The translations under genes were made by a program, and so were the position numbers. Shown here piece by piece: positions 54,449-63,845 of a stretch of DNA of 64,000 nt. This DNA comes from Caloramator quimbayensis (lineage in GTDB: Bacteria > Bacillota > Clostridia > Clostridiales > Caloramatoraceae), in NCBI RefSeq assembly GCF_900167605.1, contig NZ_FUYH01000007.1, positions 95,885 through 159,884 on the forward strand, read 5' to 3'. How positions within the stretch are numbered: the first letter of the stretch is position 1; every line of letters starts with the position of its first letter. The notes beneath the pieces were generated by a model. That model saw only the letters and a list, made by a program, of their open reading frames with translations, was not told the origin of the DNA and did not search any database.

Positions 54449-55495
54449 CTATAATTTATTTATTTCATTAATTAATTCTTCAAGTAATAAATCTTCACTA
54501 ACTTTTTTAATTATGTTACCCTTTTTAAAAATTATACCTTCACCCTTACCCCCTGCTATACCAATATCTGCTTCCTTAGCTTCACCAGGGCCGTTAACAA
54601 TACAGCCCATTATTGCAACTTTTATAGGTTTATTAATATTCTTTAATAATTCTTCTGCTTTTTTTGCAAGACCGATTAAGTCAATATTCGTCCTTCCGCA
54701 GGTAGGACATGAAATTATTTCTACACCAAATTGTCTTACTCCGCAGGATTTTAAAATTTCTTTTCCTACTTTTACTTCTTCTATCGGGTCATCTGTCAGG
54801 GAAACTCTTATTGTATCACCAATACCGCTGCATAATAAACTTCCAATTCCTATTGCTGATTTTATTGTACCTGAAAACTTTGTCCCTGCTTCAGTTACTC
54901 CTAAATGCAAAGGATACTCTGTTTTTTCAGCTAACAATTTATAACTTTCAATATTATCAATAACGTTAGAGGATTTTACAGAGATAACTATATCAAAAAA
55001 ATTGTTCTTCTCTAAAATATCTACATGTCTTAATGCACTTTCAACAAGAGCAGCAGCATTAGGATTTTTATATTTATTTAGCAAATCCTTTTCAAGAGAA
55101 CCAGAATTAACACCAATCCTTATAGGTATTCCTGAATACTTTGCTGCACTTATAACTTCGCATACTTTAAGCTCGCTTCCTATATTCCCAGGATTTATTC
55201 TAATTGCATCCACACCGTTTTCAATTGATTTTATTGCAAGACTATAATCAAAATGTATATCAGCAACAAGAGGTATGTTAATATTTTTTTTAATGCTTTT
55301 TATGGCCTCCGCTGCTTCTAAATCAGGAACAGCAACTCTTATTATTTCACATCCTTCTTTTTCAAGCAGAAGAATTTGTTTTATAGTTGCATCTATATTT
55401 TTAGTATCTGTATTTGTCATTGATTGAACAGTAATAGGAGAGTCTCCCCCGATAAAAATATTACCTATTTTAACTTTTTTACTTTTTCTTCTCAT
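54449..55495 (-). CDS. ispG: 4-hydroxy-3-methylbut-2-enyl diphosphate synthase (GcpE)
   Basis: 348 residues from the ATG at 55495 (AAAGGTGA in front; the in-frame start at 55504 abuts that site). Penultimate step of the MEP isoprenoid pathway. TIM barrel start IFIGGDSPITVQSMTNTDTKN, then the 4Fe-4S cluster cysteines in SCPTCGRTNID and GCIVNGPGEAKEADIG. Same operon as dxr and uppS. Confidence 0.97.
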   Translation of the reverse strand: MRRKSKKVKIGNIFIGGDSPITVQSMTNTDTKNIDATIKQILLLEKEGCEIIRVAVPDLEAAEAIKSIKKNINIPLVADIHFDYSLAIKSIENGVDAIRINPGNIGSELKVCEVISAAKYSGIPIRIGVNSGSLEKDLLNKYKNPNAAALVESALRHVDILEKNNFFDIVISVKSSNVIDNIESYKLLAEKTEYPLHLGVTEAGTKFSGTIKSAIGIGSLLCSGIGDTIRVSLTDDPIEEVKVGKEILKSCGVRQFGVEIISCPTCGRTNIDLIGLAKKAEELLKNINKPIKVAIMGCIVNGPGEAKEADIGIAGGKGEGIIFKKGNIIKKVSEDLLLEELINEINKL

Positions 55496-55506
55496 AAATA
55501 TCACCT

Positions 55507-56526
55507 TTAATATGAATTAAGCTTTATTATGTCTTTAAATGTTACAAGTATAGCAAATGCTATTAAAATTGTAAAACCAATTAAATTAATCAAACCTATT
55601 TTATTTTCATCTATTTTCCTTCCCGTCAACGCTTCATATAAAAGAATAATAACCCATCCTCCATCAAGAGCAGGGAATGGAATAAGGTTAAATACTCCAA
55701 GATTAATGCTTAAAAATCCTGCAAATAAAAGAAGATTCCATATACCAACCTTTGCAGCTTCACCAGACATTTTAATTATTGCAACAGGCCCACCAACATC
55801 ATTTGACGAAATCTTTCCTTTTAAAATTCTGCCTAAAAAAATAATCATCTGGCTTATTGAGGAAAAAGTTTCATCAAAACCGTTTTTAATTGATTCAATT
55901 AAGTTACCTTTAATTAGCATAGGAGAAATTCCGACCATATATCTGTCTTCTTTTTCATTATATAAAGGTTTTAAATTTATCTCAATTACCTTATTATCCC
56001 TTTTTAATGTCATTTTAAATGGTTTATCCTTATTTTCAGCTATAAATATTTTAAATTCATTCCAAGTGTTAATTTTTTTGTTATTAACCATTATTATCTT
56101 ATCATTCGGTTTAATCCCAGCATTTATTGCAGGATAGTTAGGCTCTACAGAACTTACAATAGGTTTTACAACTCCTAAATTGTATGAAACCATTGAAAAA
56201 AGAAGTACAGCAATGACAAAATTCATAAAAGCTCCTGCAACTATTATAATCAGACGTTTCCATGGGCTTTGATTACAAAACGCTCTTGGATCAGAACATT
56301 CTTCTTGTTCTCCGAGCATTTTTACATAGCCTCCTATTGGAAAAATTCTAAGAGAATAATTAGTTTCTCTTCCTTTAAATCCAAATAGCTTCGGACCCAT
56401 TCCAATCGAAAATTCTAATACTTTAACCTTTGATAATTTAGCGGTTATAAAATGTCCAAATTCATGACTTATTATTAAAAGTCCAAAGACAAATATTGCA
56501 GCTAAAAATGTTTGCAAATTTATCAC
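55507..56526 (-). CDS. rseP: Site-2 zinc metalloprotease RseP/RasP
   Basis: 339 residues. Membrane protease that cuts anti-sigma factors and signal peptide remnants. HEFGH zinc motif at 21-25 in the first helix, a single PDZ domain (about 115-200; KPIVSSVEPNYPAINAGIKPNDKIIMVN) and the second metal motif in FNLIPFPALDGGW. Four bases after dxr. Confidence 0.95.
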   Translation of the reverse strand: MINLQTFLAAIFVFGLLIISHEFGHFITAKLSKVKVLEFSIGMGPKLFGFKGRETNYSLRIFPIGGYVKMLGEQEECSDPRAFCNQSPWKRLIIIVAGAFMNFVIAVLLFSMVSYNLGVVKPIVSSVEPNYPAINAGIKPNDKIIMVNNKKINTWNEFKIFIAENKDKPFKMTLKRDNKVIEINLKPLYNEKEDRYMVGISPMLIKGNLIESIKNGFDETFSSISQMIIFLGRILKGKISSNDVGGPVAIIKMSGEAAKVGIWNLLLFAGFLSINLGVFNLIPFPALDGGWVIILLYEALTGRKIDENKIGLINLIGFTILIAFAILVTFKDIIKLNSY

Positions 56527-56530
56527 CTTC

Positions 56531-57679
56531 CTAATTTATTAAAGAATTAATATATTCTTTTACATTTCTTTCTATTTCCAAAATATTATCAATGCTTAAG
56601 TCGTATATAACTTTATGATTTTCCATAGCTTTTCTAATTATTTCTGCAATTTGCAAAAACTTTATTTTATTATTTAAAAATAAATTAACTGCTACTTCAT
56701 TTGCTGCATTTAAAACAGCAGGCATACTTCCACCAGTTTTTGCAGCATCAAGTCCTAATCTTAAACATTCAAAGGTTTCATAATCAGGTTTTTCAAAGGT
56801 TAAATTTCCTACCTGAAATAAATCAAGATAACCTATATGACTTTCATTTCTATAAGGATAATCGAGAGCGAATTGTATTGGATGCCTCATATCAGTATTA
56901 CTTAACTGTGCAATTATTGAGCCGTCTATATATTCAACCATTGAATGAATAATGCTTTGAGGATGAATTACAACGTCAATCGAGTCATAACTAACATTAA
57001 AAAGATAATGAGCTTCTATTATTTCAAGAGCTTTATTCATTAAAGTTGCTGAATCAATAGATATTTTTCTGCCCATGTTCCACCTTGGATGCTTTAATGC
57101 CATTTCAGGGGTAACATCTTTTAATTCCTCTTTTTTTCTGCCCCTAAAAGGTCCTCCTGATGCAGTTAAAATAAGTCTTTTTATTTTATCTTTATCTTCA
57201 CCCATTAAGCATTGAAAAATTGCATTATGTTCACTGTCTACAGGAATTATAGATGCTTTTGAATTATTAAGCTCTTTTTTAATAATTTCTCCTCCAACTA
57301 CGAGGCTTTCTTTATTAGCAAGAGCTATGGTTTTATTTGCTCTTATTGCTGATATTGTTGGCCTTAATCCAATCATTCCTACAACCGAGTTTATAATAAT
57401 ATCTGCTTCCTTTAATGATGCAATAAATTCAAGTCCTTCAATTCCGCATAAAACTTCTGTATTGCTATGTAATAATCTATTTTTTAATTCCTTATATTTG
57501 CCTTCGTCCATAATAACAGCATACTTAGGATTGAATTCAAGAGCCTGATTATATAATAAATCAGCATTTGAGTTAGCAGAAATAGATAATACTCTAAAGT
57601 GCTCTATTTTTTTTCTAATAATATCTAAAGATTGCCTGCCTATTGAACCCGTTGAACCAATTATCGATATGTTTTTCAT
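56531..57679 (-). CDS. dxr: 1-deoxy-D-xylulose 5-phosphate reductoisomerase
   Basis: 382 residues. It turns DXP into MEP with NADPH. NADPH-binding GSTGSIGRQSLDII, then ANKESLVVGG, PVDSEHNAIFQCL, TASGGPFRGRKK and HPRWNMGRKISIDSATLMNKALEIIEAHYLF. Overlaps the YtvI-like gene by four bases. Confidence 0.97.
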   Translation of the reverse strand: MKNISIIGSTGSIGRQSLDIIRKKIEHFRVLSISANSNADLLYNQALEFNPKYAVIMDEGKYKELKNRLLHSNTEVLCGIEGLEFIASLKEADIIINSVVGMIGLRPTISAIRANKTIALANKESLVVGGEIIKKELNNSKASIIPVDSEHNAIFQCLMGEDKDKIKRLILTASGGPFRGRKKEELKDVTPEMALKHPRWNMGRKISIDSATLMNKALEIIEAHYLFNVSYDSIDVVIHPQSIIHSMVEYIDGSIIAQLSNTDMRHPIQFALDYPYRNESHIGYLDLFQVGNLTFEKPDYETFECLRLGLDAAKTGGSMPAVLNAANEVAVNLFLNNKIKFLQIAEIIRKAMENHKVIYDLSIDNILEIERNVKEYINSLIN

Positions 57680-58665
57680 AAGTATATCCTGAATCTCCCT
57701 TCGTAGTATTTATTAAATAGTTCTTTTAAAAGTATAATCATGAATGGTCCAAAAATAACTCCCCATACACCAAAGATTAATATTCCAATATATAAGGACA
57801 ATATTGTTGTAACAGGATGCAGCTTAAGATTATTTCCAACAATCTTAATTTCTAATATTTGTCTTATTATTTGTAATAAAACATATAAAAAAATAAGCCC
57901 TATTGCAAAAATAATTTTTTTAATTAAAATTTCATAAACTATCCATGGTATAAAAATTAAGGAAGGACCAACAACTGGCAATATATCTAGTATACCACAA
58001 ATAATGCCTATAGTTAATGCATTATTTACTCCTAAAGTATATAAACCTATCACAGTTTCAATCGTGGTTATTAATACAAGTTTAATCTCTGCTGATATTA
58101 TTTGGCTGATTTTGTTAATTACTGTATTTGTTATTAAAAATGCTTCATAGGGAATAATATTCTTTAATTTATTTTTTATTTTTGGCAAATCAATACTTGT
58201 AAGCAATGAAGTTATTATTATTAGTATTGAATAAATAAAACCATTAAGGGTTGATAATATTGTTTGAATTATTTTGCTGCGATATGTCATTAAAAAGTTT
58301 TCAAATGTAGAAATTATTTGCATGTAACTATTGTTCTTATTATTGAATAACTTTAAATTGTCAGATAATATCATTATTATATTTGGAAGATTATGAAAAA
58401 ATTCTATAATCTGCTTATAAGCATAATTAGATATAAAATATGCAGTTAATAATATTAAAACAATAACAATAAGATAGCTTAAAATACACGATGACTTTCT
58501 TGAAAAACCAAATTTTATAAAACCTTTTATAAAAGGTTCAACAATAATTATTAATAAAATTGAGAATACAAAAGGCCATAAAAAAACAAGGCAAATCTTA
58601 AGAATTACGGTTACAATAAGTAATACAGCTATTATCTTAAGTATTGCCAAGTTCCTTTTAATCAT
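57676..58665 (-). CDS. AI-2E family/YtvI-like polytopic membrane protein
   Basis: 329 residues, very hydrophobic with about seven or eight helices. Family marks are a loop rich in charged residues between helices (FFHNLPNIIMILSDNLKLF), LGVNNALTIGIICGILDILPVVGPSLIFIPW and LHPVTTILSLYIGILIFGVWGVIFGPFMIILLKEL. Family members range from sporulation protein YtvI to AI-2 exporters and ion exchangers. It is inserted between cdsA and dxr with four-base spacings on both sides, which is not the Bacillus order. Function here is unknown. Confidence 0.82.
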   Translation of the reverse strand: MIKRNLAILKIIAVLLIVTVILKICLVFLWPFVFSILLIIIVEPFIKGFIKFGFSRKSSCILSYLIVIVLILLTAYFISNYAYKQIIEFFHNLPNIIMILSDNLKLFNNKNNSYMQIISTFENFLMTYRSKIIQTILSTLNGFIYSILIIITSLLTSIDLPKIKNKLKNIIPYEAFLITNTVINKISQIISAEIKLVLITTIETVIGLYTLGVNNALTIGIICGILDILPVVGPSLIFIPWIVYEILIKKIIFAIGLIFLYVLLQIIRQILEIKIVGNNLKLHPVTTILSLYIGILIFGVWGVIFGPFMIILLKELFNKYYEGRFRIYL

Positions 58666-58669
58666 GGAA

Positions 58670-59470
58670 TCATCCCATAAATATTGTTATATAATAATAT
58701 ACTATAGGAACAGTAAAAAGTATGCTATCAAATCTATCAAGCAGTCCTCCATGCCCTGGCATAATATTTCCATAGTCCTTAATTCCAACATATCGTTTTA
58801 TTAGAGATGCAGATAAATCGCCTAATTGGGATACTATTCCACCTATAATGCCTAATAATATAAGCGATGACCAATTTATAGTAATAACACTTTTGCTTAT
58901 TAATGCCCATATTATAATTCCTATAACGCTGCCAATTATTCCTCCAATTGAACCTTCAACTGTTTTTTTTGGGCTGACTGAAGGGCATAATTTTCTCTTG
59001 CCAAAAAACCGTCCTGAATAATATGCAGCAGTATCACAACTCCATGCAATTATAAAAACAATCCAAATCAGATAACTTCCGCCTTTTGCATTATCTCTTA
59101 TAAGCGTTAGAAGGCTGAAAAAACATACTATATAGATAAATCCTGTTATTGTCAAAGCTGAAGAAACAACATTATATTTTTTAAAAAATATTGGCGCAGC
59201 CATACTTGATATAACAACTATATAGATAATTGGCAAAATAACATTTGGAATTATTTTTAAGAAAATCGATATGGATATTAGTATAAAACCTAAAATTAAA
59301 ATTACTTCTATTACTGGATGATTAGATTTTTTATACGCATTTATATATTCGTAAATACATATAGCAGAAACAAAAACTATTCCTGATTTAAATATTATTT
59401 TACCGAAAAAAAGGCAAAAAATTAGTATTGGAATAGCAACAACAGCACTAATTACCCTCTTATCAACCAT
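58670..59470 (-). CDS. cdsA: Phosphatidate cytidylyltransferase
   Basis: 266 residues, about seven to eight transmembrane helices. It makes CDP-diacylglycerol from phosphatidate and CTP, feeding PgsA. The signature at the end reads SQLGDLSASLIKRYVGIKDYG, then PGHGGLLDRFDS. AYYSGRFFGKRKLCPSVSPKKTVEGSIGG precedes it. It lies 12 bases after uppS. Confidence 0.96.
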   Translation of the reverse strand: MVDKRVISAVVAIPILIFCLFFGKIIFKSGIVFVSAICIYEYINAYKKSNHPVIEVILILGFILISISIFLKIIPNVILPIIYIVVISSMAAPIFFKKYNVVSSALTITGFIYIVCFFSLLTLIRDNAKGGSYLIWIVFIIAWSCDTAAYYSGRFFGKRKLCPSVSPKKTVEGSIGGIIGSVIGIIIWALISKSVITINWSSLILLGIIGGIVSQLGDLSASLIKRYVGIKDYGNIMPGHGGLLDRFDSILFTVPIVYYYITIFMG

Positions 59471-59482
59471 TTTATTTCCCCC

Positions 59483-60247
59483 TTATTTCACAGTTCCGAA
59501 TCTCCTGTCTCTTTTTTGATAATCTATTATGGCTTTATATAAATGATAAGGTTTAAAATCCGGCCAATATACATCTGTAAACCACAATTCTGTATAAGCT
59601 ATTTGATAGAGCAAAAAATTGCTTATTCTAAGTTCACCGCTTGTTCTAATTAATAAGTCTGGATCTGGCATATTTGAAGTATATAGGTAGTTTGAAATCA
59701 ATTTTTCATCTATTTTCTCTATATCCATATTGTTTTTAGATATATCAGTACAAATTTGTTTAACAGCCCTTATTATTTCATCTCTTCCACCGTAATTTAA
59801 AGCTAAATTTAAGGTTAAACCTGTATTGTACTTGGTTTTAGAATGTGAATTCAAAAGTTCTTTTTGACAGATATCTGGTAATGCTGAAATATCGCCTATG
59901 TAATTTATTATTACATTATTCTTATTTAGTTCTTCCAATTCTCCTTTTAAATATTCAACTAACAAATTCATAAGGGTACTTACTTCATCAGCCGGTCTTT
60001 TCCAATTTTCCGTTGAGAATGCATATAATGTTAAATACTTTACTCCAAGCTTCGAACATGTTTTTACAATTTCTCTAATAGTTTCAACTCCAGCTTTATG
60101 CCCAAAGCTTCTAGGCAGATTTCTTTTTTTAGCCCATCTCCCGTTACCATCCATAATCATTGCAATGTGTTTTGGAATTTTATTCATATCTATTTCTTTT
60201 AAAATTTTATCGTTTTCTATAGAAATGTTTTTATTTCTAAAAAACAT
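59483..60247 (-). CDS. uppS: Undecaprenyl diphosphate synthase (isoprenyl transferase)
   Basis: 254 residues. It extends farnesyl diphosphate to the C55 lipid carrier of cell wall synthesis. HIAMIMDGNGRWAKKR (catalytic Asp33), GHKAGVETIREIV, YAFSTENWKR and the C-terminal PDLLIRTSGELRISNFLLYQIAYTELWFTDVYWPDF are hallmarks. The ribosome binding site GGGAGG lies only a few bases past an intrinsic terminator. Confidence 0.97.
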   Translation of the reverse strand: MFFRNKNISIENDKILKEIDMNKIPKHIAMIMDGNGRWAKKRNLPRSFGHKAGVETIREIVKTCSKLGVKYLTLYAFSTENWKRPADEVSTLMNLLVEYLKGELEELNKNNVIINYIGDISALPDICQKELLNSHSKTKYNTGLTLNLALNYGGRDEIIRAVKQICTDISKNNMDIEKIDEKLISNYLYTSNMPDPDLLIRTSGELRISNFLLYQIAYTELWFTDVYWPDFKPYHLYKAIIDYQKRDRRFGTVK

Positions 60248-60264
60248 CTATTATCCTCCCTATT

Positions 60265-60287
60265 GAAAAATCCCCTCATTTGAGGGG
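60265..60287 (-). terminator. Terminator or attenuator directly before uppS
   Basis: On the minus strand, CCCCTCA, AA, TGAGGGG followed by ATTTTTC. It sits just after the stop codon of the 61-residue gene and 17 bases before the uppS ATG, leaving no room for a promoter in between. Confidence 0.8.
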
Positions 60288-60473
60288 TTAAAAATAAGCA
60301 ACATATATTTTAACATTATCATTATCATTTTTTACGTTTATTATTCTAATATCATTTCCTATTTTAGTTTTTTTTGTATCAAAAACCTCTATTATTTTAT
60401 AATTAGTTCCACTTTTTTCTAATTCTGATTTAATATCCTCAAGTCTGAATCCAATGAATTCTTCAAATTTCAT
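60288..60473 (-). CDS. 61-residue acidic protein between frr and uppS, unknown
   Basis: The ATG follows the frr stop codon directly, and AAGGAGA inside the frr end may serve as ribosome binding site. The product (FEEFIGFRLEDIKSELEKSG, a turn, then NDIRIINVKNDNDNVKIYVAYF) looks like a helix followed by a beta hairpin. The start resembles a PASTA- or BON-like small domain, but no family can be named. It ends at the terminator in front of uppS. Confidence 0.7.
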   Translation of the reverse strand: MKFEEFIGFRLEDIKSELEKSGTNYKIIEVFDTKKTKIGNDIRIINVKNDNDNVKIYVAYF

Positions 60474-61031
60474 CTATACAGATAAAATCTCCTTCTCTTT
60501 ATTTTCTACAACTTTGTCTACTTCTTTAATATAATTATCTGTTAGTTTTTGAACTTCATCTTCAGTTTTCTTTATTTCATCTTCCGAGTGTGTATTTTCC
60601 TTCTTTATGTTTTTGAGTTTTTCATTTGCATCACGTCTTATTGCCCTTATTGCAACTTTTGCATCCTCGCCATGTTTTTTAACTACTTTAACAAGATTTT
60701 TTCTGGTTTCTTCTGTAAGTTCAGGAACGACAAGTCTTACTACCTGCCCATCACAAATTGGATTAATACCAAGTTCAGATTTTTGAATAGCTTTTTCTAT
60801 TGGTTTAATCATACTTTTATCCCAAGGCTGAATTACAAGCATCCTTGGTTCAGGAACGGAAATAGATGCAACAGCTGATATGTGTGTCGGTGTACCATAA
60901 TAATCAACAGTAATTTTATCAAGCATAGAAGCATTAGCTCTTCCAGCTTTTAAGCTTTGAAGTTCTTTTTTTAAAACTTCAAGAGATTTTTTCATTTTGT
61001 CCTCAGATGCAGTTATAACTTCTTTTATCAT
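60474..61031 (-). CDS. frr: Ribosome recycling factor
   Basis: 185 residues, normal length. Helix bundle motifs: [55 protein letters not shown], and [17 protein letters not shown]. It splits post-termination ribosomes with EF-G. 13 bases after pyrH. Confidence 0.98.
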   Translation of the reverse strand: MIKEVITASEDKMKKSLEVLKKELQSLKAGRANASMLDKITVDYYGTPTHISAVASISVPEPRMLVIQPWDKSMIKPIEKAIQKSELGINPICDGQVVRLVVPELTEETRKNLVKVVKKHGEDAKVAIRAIRRDANEKLKNIKKENTHSEDEIKKTEDEVQKLTDNYIKEVDKVVENKEKEILSV

Positions 61032-61044
61032 ATATAAACCTCCT

Positions 61045-61758
61045 TTAAAAATTACCTACGATAGTTCCAATTTTTTCACCGCAAAGGGCTTTTTTAATAT
61101 TACCTACTTCATCTAATGCAAAAACAATAATTGGAATATTATTATCTTTACATAAAGATGTAGCAGTAGAATCCATAACTTTTAAATCTTTTTCTAAAAC
61201 TTCTTGAAAGGTTAATTTGTCATATTTTTTTGCATTTTTATTTATATTTGGGTCACTATCATAAACTCCATCAATTTTTTTTGCAAGAAGAATAACATCA
61301 GCTTCAATTTCTGCAGCTCTTAGTGCTGCAGCTGTATCTGTTGAAAAATATGGGTTTCCTGTACCAGATGCAAATATTACTACTCTGCCTTTTTCAAGAT
61401 GCCTCATAGCTTTTCTTCTTATAAAAGGCTCTGCAATTTCTCTCATTTCAATTGCTGTTTGTACACGAGTTACAACTCCCATGCTTTCTAATGAATCCTG
61501 AAGAGCCATTGCGTTTATGCAGGTTGCAAGCATACCCATATAATCTGCTGTTGTTCTATCCATTTCTCCGCCGTTTCTTCCTCTCCATATATTGCCACCA
61601 CCTACAACAGCTCCAACTTCAATTCCCATATCAACAAGTTCTTTGATTTCACTGCTAATTCTATTTACAACATCAAAATCTATTCCATACCCTTTTTCGC
61701 CTGATAAGGATTCTCCGCTGAGTTTTAACATAATTCTTTTATACATAGGTTTGGTCAT
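61045..61758 (-). CDS. pyrH: UMP kinase
   Basis: 237 residues from the ATG at 61758 (GGGAGG in front). An in-frame ATG at 61827 lies inside the tsf terminator and is rejected. Amino acid kinase fold: [46 protein letters not shown], and [16 protein letters not shown]. Makes UDP from UMP; hexameric. Confidence 0.97.
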   Translation of the reverse strand: MTKPMYKRIMLKLSGESLSGEKGYGIDFDVVNRISSEIKELVDMGIEVGAVVGGGNIWRGRNGGEMDRTTADYMGMLATCINAMALQDSLESMGVVTRVQTAIEMREIAEPFIRRKAMRHLEKGRVVIFASGTGNPYFSTDTAAALRAAEIEADVILLAKKIDGVYDSDPNINKNAKKYDKLTFQEVLEKDLKVMDSTATSLCKDNNIPIIVFALDEVGNIKKALCGEKIGTIVGNF

Positions 61759-61809
61759 TATAAAACCTCCCAAAATATATTCTACAAAAAAGGCAGATTT
61801 CCTTCTTTT

Positions 61810-61838
61810 CAAAAAAAGAGAACACAACGGTGTTCTCT
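61810..61838 (-). terminator. Terminator after tsf
   Basis: On the minus strand, AGAGAACAC, loop CGTT, GTGTTCTCT followed by TTTTTTT. It is strong, so pyrH-frr is probably driven separately or by readthrough. Confidence 0.88.
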
Positions 61839-61850
61839 TGCTTTAGCACT

Positions 61851-62768
61851 TTAGCATTTGATTTGCTTTGCAACTTCTTCAGCAAAATTTTCTTCCTTTT
61901 TCTCTATACCTTCACCTTTTTCAAATCTTGTAAACTTAACAACTTTGATGTCTGCTCCAAGTTCCTTAGATTTATTTTCAAGATATTTCTTAATAGTAAG
62001 ATCCTGATCTCTTATCCAAAGCTGTTCAATTAAACAAACATCTTTATAATATTTTTGAATTCTTCCTTCAACCATTTTATCTACTATTTTCTCTGGTTTT
62101 CCTTCATTTAACGCCTGCTGTCTATAAATTTCTCTTTCCTTAGAGAGCATGTCTTCAGGAACATCTTCTTTGTTTATAAATAATGGGTTAGCTGCTGCAA
62201 TTTGTAATGCTAATTCTTTTCCAACTTCCAATAGACCTTCTTTATTTGCTCCTTCAAGCTGAACCATAATGCCTATTCTTCCGCCGCCATGAATATAATC
62301 AACAAGTGCTCCATTTTCAGTATTGAACTTTTCAAATCTTCTAAGCTTCATGTTTTCGCCAAGTTTTGCTATTAGAGCAGTTATAGCATCCTTTACAGGG
62401 ATTGAACTATCAGCTATATAATTTTCTTCTAATAACTCATCAACATTTGAAGCTTTTGATAATGCAGCCTGCTTTGCAAGATTCTTTGAAAGATTAACAA
62501 AGTCTTCATTTTTAGCAACAAAATCCGTTTCACAGTTAACTTCAATTACAGCACCGTTTTTTCCATCTTCAGATATGTATGTTTGAATAAGGCCTTCTGC
62601 AGCGATTCTTCCAGCTTTTTTTGCTGCTGATGCTAAGCCTTTTTCTCTTAATATCTCAATTGCTTTTTCGATATCTCCATCAGCTTGCGTTAAAGCTTTT
62701 TTGCAGTCCATCATGCCTGCTCCAGTTCTTTCTCTTAATTCACTTACCATTTTAGCAGTAATTACCAT
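61851..62768 (-). CDS. tsf: Elongation factor Ts
   Basis: 305 residues. Nucleotide exchange factor for EF-Tu. [37 protein letters not shown] (UBA domain), [14 protein letters not shown] (core contacting EF-Tu) and the C-terminal VNVIRFxxGEG-like [12 protein letters not shown]. 67 bases after rpsB with a hairpin between them. Confidence 0.98.
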   Translation of the reverse strand: MVITAKMVSELRERTGAGMMDCKKALTQADGDIEKAIEILREKGLASAAKKAGRIAAEGLIQTYISEDGKNGAVIEVNCETDFVAKNEDFVNLSKNLAKQAALSKASNVDELLEENYIADSSIPVKDAITALIAKLGENMKLRRFEKFNTENGALVDYIHGGGRIGIMVQLEGANKEGLLEVGKELALQIAAANPLFINKEDVPEDMLSKEREIYRQQALNEGKPEKIVDKMVEGRIQKYYKDVCLIEQLWIRDQDLTIKKYLENKSKELGADIKVVKFTRFEKGEGIEKKEENFAEEVAKQIKC

Positions 62769-62792
62769 AATAACGCCTCCTTTATGATATTA

Positions 62793-62829
62793 AAGGTAAG
62801 GGCTAAGTTCTTACCCTATACCCTTACCT
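62793..62829 (-). terminator. Hairpin between rpsB and tsf
   Basis: On the minus strand, GGTAAGGG and CCCTTACC around an 18-base loop followed by TTTAATA. A second, competing stem (GGGTAAG with CTTAGCCC) shares the CCC. It may partly terminate and set the S2 to EF-Ts ratio. Confidence 0.55.
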
Positions 62830-62835
62830 TATATT

Positions 62836-63534
62836 TTATTCTGCCATTTGTTCTCCTTGACGGCCTTCGATTATTGCATCGGCAATTTTTGAAGCAATGA
62901 GTTTAACAGCTCTTATTGCATCATCATTACCAGGAATTACATAGTCAACCTCATCAGGATCACAATTTGTGTCAACTATAGCAACGATTTTAATTCCAAG
63001 ATTCCTTGCTTCAGCGATAGCATTCTTTTCCTTTCTTGGATCTACAACAAAAAGAACATCTGGAAGTCTTGACATATTTTTGATACCGCTTAAGTTCTTC
63101 TCAAGTTTTTCTTTTTCATGTCTTAACTTTATAACTTCTTTCTTTGGAAGAACTTCGAAAGTACCATCTTGTTCCATCTTCTCAAGTTCCATAAGTCTTG
63201 CTATTCTTGTTCTGATAGTTTTGAAGTTTGTAAGCATTCCTCCAAGCCATCTTTCATTAACATAATGCATTCCGCATCTTTCTGCTTCTTCTTTAACAGA
63301 ATCTTGAGCTTGTTTTTTTGTTCCTACAAATAAAACTTCTTTACCTTCAGATGCTTCTGCTTTTACAAATTCATAAGCTTCTTCAACTTTTTTTACTGTT
63401 TTTTGAAGATCGATGATGTAAATACCATTTCTTTCTGTGAAGATATACTGTGCCATCTTTGGATTCCATCTTCTAGTTTGATGACCAAAGTGTACTCCTG
63501 CTTCAAGCAGTTGTTTCATTGAAATTACTGACAT
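62836..63534 (-). CDS. rpsB: 30S ribosomal protein S2
   Basis: 232 residues. [53 protein letters not shown] and [26 protein letters not shown] are typical. The ribosome binding site is AGGAGGTG. Its own leader and promoter are visible upstream. Confidence 0.98.
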   Translation of the reverse strand: MSVISMKQLLEAGVHFGHQTRRWNPKMAQYIFTERNGIYIIDLQKTVKKVEEAYEFVKAEASEGKEVLFVGTKKQAQDSVKEEAERCGMHYVNERWLGGMLTNFKTIRTRIARLMELEKMEQDGTFEVLPKKEVIKLRHEKEKLEKNLSGIKNMSRLPDVLFVVDPRKEKNAIAEARNLGIKIVAIVDTNCDPDEVDYVIPGNDDAIRAVKLIASKIADAIIEGRQGEQMAE

Positions 63535-63559
63535 AAAAACACCTCCTGGTTTTTTCCTC

Positions 63560-63617
63560 CGCCATATTCATTTTTTTTAAAAGTCCATAAAGGCACCCTT
63601 TTAAAAATTGTATGGCG
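63560..63617 (-). promoter_or_regulatory. Structured 5' leader of rpsB
   Basis: On the minus strand, CGCCATA (63611-63617) pairs with TATGGCG (63560-63566), enclosing a second stem AAAAG/CTTTT. The 3' arm lies 9 bases before the AGGAGG of rpsB. It is a candidate S2 autocontrol element; Firmicute rpsB leaders are known to be structured. Confidence 0.55.
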
Positions 63618-63637
63618 TGTGTAATATCACGTTTAGT

Positions 63638-63666
63638 AGTATAGCATATAAAATTACACATAGCAA
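63638..63666 (-). promoter_or_regulatory. rpsB promoter
   Basis: On the minus strand, TTGCTA (63661-63666), 17 bases, TATACT (63638-63643), about 20 bases before the structured leader. Confidence 0.65.
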
Positions 63667-63845
63667 TAATAATATCAGAGATTTCGCAGCAAAATTCCAG
63701 TAGAATTTTTATTTTTACTGAAATTGCATTTTATTGTATCATATTGAAGAAATGGTATTCCACCAGCTCTATAGGTTGCAAAAATAGTTATAACTCCCCC
63801 TACCCCCAAAAATTTAAATAATTAATTTCCAATTTTATTGTTTCA

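Noticed and set aside
54513..54963. Long plus-strand ORFs opposite ispG
   Set aside because: Antisense shadows of ispG; composition (Pro/Ile/Leu-rich) mirrors the coding strand and no ribosome binding site is present.
55529..56137. 202-codon plus-strand ORF opposite rseP
   Set aside because: It is the reverse-frame shadow of rseP (hydrophobic on both strands), without a start signal.
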